A DNA stretch of 64,000 nt from Prolixibacteraceae bacterium (GTDB taxonomy: Bacteria > Bacteroidota > Bacteroidia > Bacteroidales > Prolixibacteraceae): positions 124,001 through 188,000 of the forward strand of contig JAFLKN010000015.1 in NCBI GenBank assembly GCA_019163175.1, read 5' to 3'. Positions 44,701 to 52,412 of the stretch are shown here, in pieces. Position numbers and translations under genes: made by a program. Below the pieces are notes generated by a model, which searched no databases, had not been told where the DNA came from, and saw nothing but the letters and a program-made list of their open reading frames with translations. Positions within the stretch are counted from its first letter, which is position 1; each line of letters begins with the position of its first letter.

Positions 44701-46468
44701 CATCTTCTTTTTCGGCCAGATCTTCCAGTTTCTTTTCAACTTCCTGAACAGTTTGATCGGTGGTTTCGAGCGACGAACCTGATGGCATGGTTACATACAA
44801 TCGGATTTCCGTATTTTCAACTTCCTGAAGTGAGTTTACACTTACAGCAAGACTGATGAAGATAGCAAGGAAAAATAATATGATTCCGCCAATTACTGTA
44901 CCTGCAGGATTCCGCATACATGATTTCAGGAAAACCAGATAAACCTGAACCATCCTCGAATCGGTAGTAACTTTTTCGTAGAAAATATTTTTGGCAACCT
45001 GCCGTTTCAACAAGGCATACGAAGCCATCGGTACAATAAGCAAAGCAACAGCCAGCGAAACAACAAGGGTAGAAATTATCGAAATTCCCACATTAAATCC
45101 AAGCATTTCGGCCATGAAATTGGTAGAGAACAGGAAAGGAACAAATACCACAATTGTGGTTAAAGTTGCCGCCAAAATAGATCGCCAGACTTCTGTGGTT
45201 CCTTGCACCACTGCTTGCAACGGGGCATACCCTTTCCCTGCAAGCCGGTAAATATTCTCTAAAACCACCACGCTGTTATCGAGCAACATTCCAATGGCAA
45301 GCGCCATACCAACCAATGTCAGACTGTTGATGGAAATATCGAAAGCATAAAATAAGTTGAAGGATGTGAAAATGGAGATGGGGATGGCCAGTGCAATGAA
45401 CGAAACAATCCGAAAGTTTTTCAGGAAAATCCACAATACAAATATAGCCATGATGCCTCCAACAAGCGCCAATTCCATAATCTGATTGATATTTTCTTCC
45501 ATTTGGTCGGCAGAATTGCTTATTTCAGCAATCTCAATTTCTTTGGAAGCCATTTTTTCATTCAGCTTTGCAACAATCTTGCGGGTAGCCTGCGAGAGTT
45601 CAATCATGTTGGCCTGTGAATCGTTCACCAGTAAAATGGTTACGGCGTCTTTACCGTTTACGCGGCTAAATGAGGTTTCTTCCTTTACCCCAAAGCGAAC
45701 TTCTGCTACATCTTTTAATAGAATGGGTCCGTTGGCTACTACCAGGTTTTCAAGATCCTCCACTTTGTCGTATTCGGCTGTAACATGCACAAAATATTGA
45801 ACTGTTTTTTCTTTCAGGTTGCCCACGTATGTGCGGGACCGGGTATTTTGCGAAAGTACTGAACGAACTTTTCCGGGGGTAATGTTGTAAGCTTCACAGG
45901 CTTTGGTATCCAGAATAATCTCGATTGATTTCTGTTTTCCGCCATACACGTTCACTGCAGCGATACCATCGATGTTTTCCAGATCGGGCTGAATATCCTG
46001 ATCAACAATGGTACGAACCCGGTCAATCCCGCCTTCGCCGCGTGCCTGAAGTTCCATAAACTGACTGTTCATCTGTTTAAGGTCAACCTTTGCTACACTT
46101 ACCCTCACATTTTCGGGCATCGAGGATTGTATCTCGTTTACTTTTTCCTGAAGTTTCAGGTAGGCATATTTGAAATTAACCCCTTTCTGGTAATACACTA
46201 CAATAGACGATTGCCTTGAGTTGACGTTCGACTCGATGGACTCGATTCCTTCCAGTGTTCCGATGGCTCCTTCGAGTGGAACCACCACCTGATTCTCCAT
46301 ATATTCAGGAGCCATTTCGGTAGTTGCGCTGGCTTGAACATACAGGAACGGAAGTTCGGCATTGGGTAACAATTCAACCGGCAGCTGTTTATAAGAGACG
46401 TAACCCAAAACGGTCAGTCCCAAAAACAACATGCTGATCAGTACTTTTCGTTCTATGATGAATTTCAT
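41756..46468 (-). CDS. Fusion of RND efflux pump, six-helix membrane module and ABC ATPase
   Basis: This 1570-residue open frame combines two transporter classes. Residues 1 to about 1025 form a complete RND permease, with the N-terminal helix, two porter regions, and TM4 motif GMLLDNSVVVLEN (Asp397, with Asn398 where AcrB has a second Asp). Residues 1035-1260 hold about six further helices in three pairs. Residues 1290-1570 are an ABC ATPase: Walker A GPNGAGKST (1315-1323), signature YSGGMKQR (about 1415), Walker B ILVVDEPTAG (about 1440) and H-loop STHIIED (about 1472). The ATPase is closely similar to that encoded at 55923-56816, suggesting duplication. No stop or frame change lies in the frame. 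I know no characterised protein with this order. Confidence 0.9.
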   Translation of the reverse strand: MKFIIERKVLISMLFLGLTVLGYVSYKQLPVELLPNAELPFLYVQASATTEMAPEYMENQVVVPLEGAIGTLEGIESIESNVNSRQSSIVVYYQKGVNFKYAYLKLQEKVNEIQSSMPENVRVSVAKVDLKQMNSQFMELQARGEGGIDRVRTIVDQDIQPDLENIDGIAAVNVYGGKQKSIEIILDTKACEAYNITPGKVRSVLSQNTRSRTYVGNLKEKTVQYFVHVTAEYDKVEDLENLVVANGPILLKDVAEVRFGVKEETSFSRVNGKDAVTILLVNDSQANMIELSQATRKIVAKLNEKMASKEIEIAEISNSADQMEENINQIMELALVGGIMAIFVLWIFLKNFRIVSFIALAIPISIFTSFNLFYAFDISINSLTLVGMALAIGMLLDNSVVVLENIYRLAGKGYAPLQAVVQGTTEVWRSILAATLTTIVVFVPFLFSTNFMAEMLGFNVGISIISTLVVSLAVALLIVPMASYALLKRQVAKNIFYEKVTTDSRMVQVYLVFLKSCMRNPAGTVIGGIILFFLAIFISLAVSVNSLQEVENTEIRLYVTMPSGSSLETTDQTVQEVEKKLEDLAEKEDVISKIEEESAVVTIKLKEEFEKIADRTFAQIKTDINDRTKGVKASSISFTQTQSTRSFQGGSRNMGASFQKMMGIGSDEEKITIKGQDFKQMQAVGEDLKYFVDQLESVQSVNLSISDNRPEVHLYFNPLLMTEYNISLNNVLTEINSFSREIATNIQYKQGVDEYEIIITQKELVEGEEEKTDRNMEELKTLQVNDAQGGIHDLQDFTRIVYASGLAGINRVNQEKQIEINYRFVSEAASSNELLAAYRYEIDELVANYNLPSGIAAEVIHEETDYSEFYFMIGAAIMLIFMIMASVFESVITPVVLLFSIPLAAIGSLLALIITNNSLLNANTLTGFLILIGVVVNNGIILIDYTNILRTRGFRRSRALMTAGLSRVRPILITTITTVVGMLPLAMGDAEYVSAIGAPFAIVVIGGLVLSTMLTLVFIPTFYSGLENAIEWFKEQTLRIKITQIVLMAAAFALIYFKVEDGIWQMLDFILVIILIPGSTWFVLNSLRKAGTKLISDEDTLNIRIQNLVKIYDRESQFSREWESGKKIRRRKGLEKQYHSLREFDYLIWQLPLLGSIVYFSFIYLDSAFWSLVLSVVIVQLALGMWKPFSFFLNFRAEKTGKKLPLKIFKWVQSFLFWILPAIEIILVWKITGSIGFVVAFGFLWYLALAISVTSKKLYQEKVNIDRITGRFGTLRRGTLRLVKQIPILGKQHQPFKALNGVSLNIGTGMFGLLGPNGAGKSTMMRTICGILEQSYGKIWINGIDTQEKREELQGLIGYLPQEFGTYENMPAQDFLDYQAILKGLTDKTEREQRIEYVLKAVHMWEKRADKIGSYSGGMKQRIGIAQILLHLPKILVVDEPTAGLDPRERIRFRNLLVELSRERIVIFSTHIIEDISSSCNQVAVINRGRVKYHGTPMDMVHLAKNMVWQFDVPAADFDKMENKQMVTHHMRQGDQIRVRFLSKQKPAEDAIMANPVLEDAYLCLIKDLK

Positions 46469-46478
46469 CTTGATTAAA

Positions 46479-46630
46479 TTAAGCCCCCTCTATATCTCCC
46501 CCACAAGGGGGAGACTTGAAGCGGCATATATTCACAACTTTCTCTTTTAAGCGTCAATCCTTTTTAAGCCCTCCCTTTCGGGGAGGGTTTGGGAGGGGCT
46601 CCTCTTTTAAGCCCCCTCTATTGGAGGGGG
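46479..46630. repeat. GC-rich palindromic repeat cluster at the end of the RND gene
   Basis: A 15-bp word (ttaagccccctctat) occurs at 46479-46493 and 46607-46621. Three short hairpins lie here: tctccccc-acaa-gggggaga at 46495-46514, ccctccc/gggaggg at 46569-46587 and ccccctc/gaggggg at 46612-46630. The last one forms part of the coding end of the upstream RND gene, whose final residues (SPKPPPIEGA) come from the repeat. Such G-runs occur as dispersed repeats in Bacteroidota. Confidence 0.75.
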
Positions 46631-49600
46631 TTTTGGGGAGGCTACAAACCGGTCTTTTAATCCATCGAAAACATCGAATACACAAGGAATCACGATAAGC
46701 GACATCAAAGTTGATGTGATTAATCCGCCAATTACCGCTAATGCCATTGGGGCGCGCAACGATGCACTTTCTCCGAAACCGAAAGTAAGTGGCAGCAGTG
46801 CCAAGATGGTAGTCAGCGTAGTCATCAGGATCGGACGTATTCGCTGTTGTCCGGCTTGCTGAATGGCTAACTTGCGCGGTACTCCCTCTTTTTGAAGTTG
46901 CAGAATTCGGTCAACCAACAGGATTGAATTGTTGACTGCAATACCCACCAGCATAATGATACCGATAATGGCCATGATGTTGAGGGTTTGCCCAAGAATA
47001 AAGAAAATCAGAATTGAGCCAATTACAGCTACCGGAATGGTTAGCAGAATGGTGAATGGGTGCAGTAACGATTCAAATTGTGAAGCCAGCACCATAAATA
47101 CCAGTATAATCGATAAAATCATGGCAAAGCTAAGTGCGTCCATCGATTCTTTCCGCTTTTCTTCTTCTCCGGTTATCTTGATTTTATATTCGGTAGGAAG
47201 ACTAATACCGGCAATAGCCTGATTTACCTTGCTTACCATTTTATCCAGGGCAATATCTTTATCCATGTAAGCAGTAATTTTGCCAATCCGGGTTTGATTC
47301 CGGCGGAAGATTTCCTTTGGAGAAGTTCCTTCGCGGATATCGGCAATTTCGTTAATCCGGATAACCTGGTTTCCATTTTTAATGATCATGTCCGATAAAT
47401 CAGCCAGTCCTTTGTCTGGCAAGCGAAGCGTAATGTCTTGCATTTCGCCGCCCTTTTCAACAGTTCCGGCCACTTTACCTGTTAACTGATCCTGAATCTG
47501 CGTGACCACATTCGCCACACTCATGTTAAACATTCCGGCACGAAGACGATCGACCATAATTTCAACTTCGGGCGATCCACCTTCCATCGATGCTTCGATG
47601 TTGTACAATTCCGGGATTCCGGTAACCGCCGCTTTAACTTCTTTCGATAAACTTTCAATTACATCCAGATCTTCTCCCTGAATTTCAACCACCAGAGGAG
47701 CTTCGTCGGTTCCCATTAATCCGCCCAATGCCGTTTGGTCCTGAACAAATTTCAGTTCCAGATCAGGCATTTCGCCTAAGGCCTGTGATATAGACTGAAT
47801 GGCCCAGGTTGATCCTTTATGACCTTCAGGTTTCAATATAATTTTAATATTTGCGGTGTTCTCGCCTTGGAAAAGTGCATCCTGACTATCGAGCATTCCG
47901 GTTGATGGGCCAACCTGGCTGAAAAGCGTTTCCAGTTGGTCGCCCAATACTTCGCGGACAATGTTCTCCATGTTTTCAACAGCGGCGGTAGTTCGTTCGA
48001 GTCGTGTACCTTCCTGCATTTTCAGCTCAAGTGTAAATTGACTTGTTTCCGATTTAGGCATAAATTCAGTGCCAATGAATGGGAATACAAGTAAAGAAAG
48101 TCCCATTAACACAACAGTTGAGATAATTACAGCCCATTTGTATTTTAAGATGCTTCCCAAAAGACTACCATATCCCTGTATTTTAAGTGACTTCTGAACT
48201 GCAGGCTTTTTGCTGTTTTTATAAAAATAATTGTACATCATCGGGATGAGCAAAGTTGCGACAACCAGCGAGGAAAGCAGCGAAAAAGTGATGGTCCATG
48301 CCTGATCACGGAACAATTCGCCTGACGCCCCATGCAGATAAACAATGGGAAGAAAAACGACAATAGTGGTTAGGGTCGATGAGGTTATTGCCCCACTTAC
48401 CTGCGAAGTTCCCTCAATAGCAGCATCTTTTACCGACATGCCACTCTCTCTTAAACGGAAAATATTTTCCATCACCACAATGGCATTATCGACCAACATC
48501 CCAGCTCCGAGCGCCAACCCTCCCAATGTCATAATGTTCAGGCTGAGGTCGTTAAAATACATGAGGTTAAAAGTGGCGATAATTGAAATCGGCATGGCCA
48601 AACTCACAATAAGAGTGGTTCCGATGCGACGCAGGAAAACAAAAAGTACGATCACGGCCAGCAGGATTCCCATCAAAGCTGTATCTTTTACTTCTTTAAT
48701 GGCATTGTTGATGAAAGTTCCCTGGTTCGAAACCACTTTCAGGTGATATCCCGGCAGTGCTTTTTCCATGTCGGCCAAAGCCTTTGTTACATCCTCAACT
48801 GCCTTTACAGTGTTGAACCGTGTTTCTTTGTATATCGACAAACCCAGACAGCGCGCGCCGTTCATGCGTACAATATTTTCAGGATCTTTATTGGCAAAAC
48901 TTATTTTTGCCACTTCGCGTAAATAAATCGGAGCCTTTTCTGCCTGAAGATCGTCTGTAATAGTTGATTTATACCCAACAATAGTGTTCTCAAAGTCGCT
49001 CAAATCGGTAAGCAAACTCACTCCTTTCACCACATATTTCATTCCCATTTCGGTGATCGATCCACCGGAAATACTCTGATTAAAGCTCTGAATTCTGGAA
49101 TTCAGTTCCTCGAGTGTCAATCCGAAAGCATCGAGCATGTATTGATCGGTTTCAATGAGAACCTCGTTTTCTTCTGCACCGGAAACTTCCACTTCGGCAA
49201 CTCCTTCAAGTCTCACGAGTTCATTCCGCATATAGTTTTCGGCTACCTTACGGAGTTCGTTCATGTCGGTAATACTTTCGTGCGAAAGGCCAACAACCAT
49301 AACCGGTGTGGTATTCGGGTCGTGCTGGGTGATGTTTATTTCGTCGATATCCTGATTTTGGGCAAATGCACTCGCAGCTTTTTGAAGGTCTAGAAATGCT
49401 TCGTCCATATCTTTGGTCCAGGCATATTCTACCGTAATTTGGGCAGTACCCACTTTCGAAACCGATGAAACCTGCAACACATCCGATTGGCGAATGGCCA
49501 AAGCTTCGAGGTTTTCAACAAATTGTTTTTCAATTTCTTCCGGTGGACGTTCGCCCGACTTCAGTTCAATAAACAGGCGGGGATTGTTTATCTCCGGAAA

Positions 49601-49711
49601 CAGGTCGATACCCAGCTTGTCGAAGGAAATGTATCCCAGCAAGACAACAGCAGACACCAACATTAAAATGGTTACCGGAAAGTTGACAGCAAATTGTGTT
49701 AATTTCTTCAT
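46607..49711 (-). CDS. RND efflux pump, inner-membrane permease
   Basis: The 1034-residue protein is a full-length RND transporter with twelve helices and two large porter regions. It shows TM4 GAGMLVDNAIVVMENIFRL, which has a single aspartate as in SwrC-like pumps, then the second half with PRKLAIQQAGQQRIRPILMTTLTT. It should use the proton gradient to move substrates to the periplasmic side and outward through the neighbouring membrane fusion protein and TolC. Its last ten residues derive from a GC-rich repeat, so the C-terminus may be longer than usual by insertion. It lies 138 bp before the RND-ABC fusion. Confidence 0.92.
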   Translation of the reverse strand: MKKLTQFAVNFPVTILMLVSAVVLLGYISFDKLGIDLFPEINNPRLFIELKSGERPPEEIEKQFVENLEALAIRQSDVLQVSSVSKVGTAQITVEYAWTKDMDEAFLDLQKAASAFAQNQDIDEINITQHDPNTTPVMVVGLSHESITDMNELRKVAENYMRNELVRLEGVAEVEVSGAEENEVLIETDQYMLDAFGLTLEELNSRIQSFNQSISGGSITEMGMKYVVKGVSLLTDLSDFENTIVGYKSTITDDLQAEKAPIYLREVAKISFANKDPENIVRMNGARCLGLSIYKETRFNTVKAVEDVTKALADMEKALPGYHLKVVSNQGTFINNAIKEVKDTALMGILLAVIVLFVFLRRIGTTLIVSLAMPISIIATFNLMYFNDLSLNIMTLGGLALGAGMLVDNAIVVMENIFRLRESGMSVKDAAIEGTSQVSGAITSSTLTTIVVFLPIVYLHGASGELFRDQAWTITFSLLSSLVVATLLIPMMYNYFYKNSKKPAVQKSLKIQGYGSLLGSILKYKWAVIISTVVLMGLSLLVFPFIGTEFMPKSETSQFTLELKMQEGTRLERTTAAVENMENIVREVLGDQLETLFSQVGPSTGMLDSQDALFQGENTANIKIILKPEGHKGSTWAIQSISQALGEMPDLELKFVQDQTALGGLMGTDEAPLVVEIQGEDLDVIESLSKEVKAAVTGIPELYNIEASMEGGSPEVEIMVDRLRAGMFNMSVANVVTQIQDQLTGKVAGTVEKGGEMQDITLRLPDKGLADLSDMIIKNGNQVIRINEIADIREGTSPKEIFRRNQTRIGKITAYMDKDIALDKMVSKVNQAIAGISLPTEYKIKITGEEEKRKESMDALSFAMILSIILVFMVLASQFESLLHPFTILLTIPVAVIGSILIFFILGQTLNIMAIIGIIMLVGIAVNNSILLVDRILQLQKEGVPRKLAIQQAGQQRIRPILMTTLTTILALLPLTFGFGESASLRAPMALAVIGGLITSTLMSLIVIPCVFDVFDGLKDRFVASPKPPPIEGA

Positions 49712-49791
49712 ACGATTTAAGTTTCGGGTTACGGGGTGCGTGTTGTGTGTTGTCCCGGAACCCGGAACTCGCAGCCTGCAACAATTTGTGC

Positions 49792-50850
49792 TTACTTTAC
49801 AATCTTAACCTTAGAGCGGTTTTTCAGGGTTTCGTAACCTTTAATAACCAGTCGGTCGTTCATTTTTAATCCTGAAGTAATTTCGGCTTCGTTCTGATTT
49901 TCGTACCCAAGGGTGATCCGTTTTTCGTCAGCAGTTCCATTGTCAACAATGAATACCGTTTTGCCACGCTGTCCGGAAATAATGATGTCTTTCGGAATTA
50001 CAATCACGCTGTCTTTGCGGGCCAGAACGATGTCGGCTTTGGCAAACATACCAGGACGTAATTTAAGATCAGGATTGGCAACCTGAATAATTCCTTTAAA
50101 TGTGCGTGTTTCGGTGCTGATGGCTGGCGATAATTCTTTGATGCTTCCGGGTAAGGTATCGTTTGGAAGTGTGTAATTCATGATTCGTACAGATTGATCA
50201 ATGGCCACATCGGTAATGTATTTTTCAGGAAGGTTTACCTCAACGGTCATTACACTGTAATCCATCAGACTTGCTACTGAAGTTCCTGAAGCAACCTGAG
50301 TACTGTTGGTAATGGCTGGCAAATCTGTAATAACACCTCTGAAAGGAGCTGTAACTTTCATTTTCGCCAGTTGAAGATTAGCCCGCTCGAAAGCATCTTT
50401 AGCGTTGGTATAACTTACTTCGGAGTTACGAAAATCGAGTTGGGTAACTCCACCTTTTTCGAAAAGCGATTCTTGTTTTTTCATGTTTTGCTCCGAAATT
50501 TCGAGGTTAAGCTTTTTAGCTTCAAGCCCAATTCCGTTAACATATTCAGCATCTTCGAGCATAACAATTACCTGCCCACTCTCAACCACATCGCCCAAAG
50601 CAAACGGACGGCGGGTTCTGGGATTAATCAACAGTTTATATTTCCCTGTCATTTCAGTTTTTACCACCGTATTTTTGGTGGCATTCAGGGTACCGGTAGT
50701 GTTAATCACTTTTTCGATTGAACCGGGTTTAATGTCGGTTACTGAAACCGGTACCGCCAACTCGGTTGTGGTGGCTGCAGGTTGATTGTTACAGGCAGTG
50801 GTGGCCCCTATCAGGGCAATCAAAGCAATAAATTGGTGAAATGATTTCAT
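49792..50850 (-). CDS. RND membrane fusion protein (periplasmic adaptor)
   Basis: The 352-residue lipoprotein (lipobox ATTAC near residue 20) has the layout of RND adaptors: a lipoyl half motif (TEMTGKYKLLINPRTRRPF), a coiled-coil hairpin (LEISEQNMKKQESLFEKGGV), a second lipoyl half (MKVTAPFRGVITDL) and a beta-barrel ending VIKGYETLKNRSKVKIVK. It bridges the RND permeases and TolC. It is 80 bp upstream of the RND gene and 15 bp after the TolC gene, so co-transcription is likely. Confidence 0.9.
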   Translation of the reverse strand: MKSFHQFIALIALIGATTACNNQPAATTTELAVPVSVTDIKPGSIEKVINTTGTLNATKNTVVKTEMTGKYKLLINPRTRRPFALGDVVESGQVIVMLEDAEYVNGIGLEAKKLNLEISEQNMKKQESLFEKGGVTQLDFRNSEVSYTNAKDAFERANLQLAKMKVTAPFRGVITDLPAITNSTQVASGTSVASLMDYSVMTVEVNLPEKYITDVAIDQSVRIMNYTLPNDTLPGSIKELSPAISTETRTFKGIIQVANPDLKLRPGMFAKADIVLARKDSVIVIPKDIIISGQRGKTVFIVDNGTADEKRITLGYENQNEAEITSGLKMNDRLVIKGYETLKNRSKVKIVK

Positions 50851-50865
50851 ATTAGTTAAGTTTTA

Positions 50866-52353
50866 TTATTTCTTCTGGATAATATTTTGAGGAACAATAG
50901 CTTCATTTTTCTCGAAATCGTACAGCGACTGAATTTTAAGGTTCAGCAGTTCAATTTTATAGTCGATCAAAGCCTGTGCGTATGACATTTTTTTCTGTGA
51001 AAGCTGGTTTTGGAACAGATTCATATCCATACTGGTAAGATCACCGTTGGCGTAACGCTCCAAGTTGATTTCGTAGGTCAGCTGTGCATTTTTCTCACTT
51101 TGCGCAGCAATGTCGATCTGATTAACGAGGTTTTGCAGACTACGGTAAATCCTTCTGATATCGAGTGTTATTTGTTTCTTTTCTTCGGTCTGGCTTAATT
51201 TCTGAGTTTCGATTACAGCTTCCTGTGCCTTGATGCGGGCTTTCTTTTCGCCCCAGTCGTACAGTGGAAGGTTAAATGAAACAGATACTCTCGGATTGTT
51301 GGTTGGATTATCATAGACATCTTTTAGCTTTTCGTTGTCGCCGCTAATACCCAATGATAAATTAACATCGCCTCTGAATTCGTTCAGCGATTTGGTGCGG
51401 ATCATGTCAAACTGTGAAGTCTCGATGTCGATTTCGCGTTGGCGAAGTTCCATCCTCGAAGTCAAACCAAATTCGATCGCTTTTTTTACATCAACAATTA
51501 CAGGGCTTAAGGCCACATCGGTCATCACGGTTATTTCTTCCATAATGTCCATGCCGATATATTGTTTAAACTGATCCTTGAGATTATCGAGACTAACCTG
51601 TGCATTTTGAAGGCTCGATTTGGCAGTAGCAAAGTTTAGTTCTGCCTGATAAAGTTCCTCTTTAGCCGAAATTCCGGCAGTCACTTTGTTCTGAGTTATT
51701 TCGTAGCTTTTCTGGGTATTTTTAAACTCATCCTGAGAAATAGTTAGGTTCATTTGGGCCAGATAAACATCGTAAAAGAATTGCGTGACCTGCTTTTCGT
51801 TATTCAGTTTTTGCATGGCATAGTTTAACTGGGCATTTTCGAGAACAAGCTCCAATTCTTTAATCTGAAGTTTTGTCCGGTTGTAGGTGAACAGGGGTTG
51901 GGCTATGCTTAACGAAAGATTGTTATAAAATGCTTTGTTCGTTTCTGAACCATTAAATTTCTCAACATAGTTGTTTTGCCAGCCAAAGCGGTTTATCAGG
52001 CTAATGGTTGCATCAGTCGGAAGGAAAGGTTGAGTAATCGTAAAAGTACTGGAGGGTTGTGTCGTTTTACTCGTGTACCATTGCGAGTTATATAAATCAA
52101 ACTGCCGTCGTTGGTCGTAACTCATTGGAGTAACACTCAACGAAAAATTCGATTTGAGTGCAGCATTCTGTGCAATTAACGATTGTTCTGAACGCTCCAG
52201 ATTTAACAAAGAGCGGCGGATGTCGGGACTGTTATTACGCGCAATTTCGAGCGCACTTTCAAGTGTCAGAATTTGCTGTGCATTGGCAATAAGCAAAAAC
52301 TGGCAAAAAACGACCAGAAGAAGTCCCCGTTGAATAAGATTTTTTAATGGCAT
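50866..52353 (-). CDS. TolC-family outer-membrane channel
   Basis: The 495-residue protein has a signal peptide (LLLVVFCQFLLIANAQ) and the repeated coiled-coil and barrel organisation of TolC: QILTLESALEIARNNSPDIRRSLLNLERSEQ at the beginning and ANGDLTSMDMNLFQNQLSQKKMSYAQALIDYKIELLNL near the end. As the outer-membrane duct it would complete a tripartite pump with the adaptor and RND permease downstream. It lies between the ABC-2/M1-like gene and the adaptor gene on the same strand. Confidence 0.92.
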   Translation of the reverse strand: MPLKNLIQRGLLLVVFCQFLLIANAQQILTLESALEIARNNSPDIRRSLLNLERSEQSLIAQNAALKSNFSLSVTPMSYDQRRQFDLYNSQWYTSKTTQPSSTFTITQPFLPTDATISLINRFGWQNNYVEKFNGSETNKAFYNNLSLSIAQPLFTYNRTKLQIKELELVLENAQLNYAMQKLNNEKQVTQFFYDVYLAQMNLTISQDEFKNTQKSYEITQNKVTAGISAKEELYQAELNFATAKSSLQNAQVSLDNLKDQFKQYIGMDIMEEITVMTDVALSPVIVDVKKAIEFGLTSRMELRQREIDIETSQFDMIRTKSLNEFRGDVNLSLGISGDNEKLKDVYDNPTNNPRVSVSFNLPLYDWGEKKARIKAQEAVIETQKLSQTEEKKQITLDIRRIYRSLQNLVNQIDIAAQSEKNAQLTYEINLERYANGDLTSMDMNLFQNQLSQKKMSYAQALIDYKIELLNLKIQSLYDFEKNEAIVPQNIIQKK

Positions 52354-52412
52354 AGTTTTTATCGTATTTTGTTAATTTTTTTCAGATGAGTGCATCCTGA
52401 AAGTCAGTTTCG

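Noticed and set aside
44991-45251. Several plus-strand open frames inside the RND-ABC fusion
   Set aside because: They are antisense frames of a long coding gene with no ribosome-binding site or recognisable domain.
46516-46698. Open frame with RGGFGRG-type residues opposite the RND gene end
   Set aside because: It is the translated GC-rich repeat, a known source of false genes in Bacteroidota.
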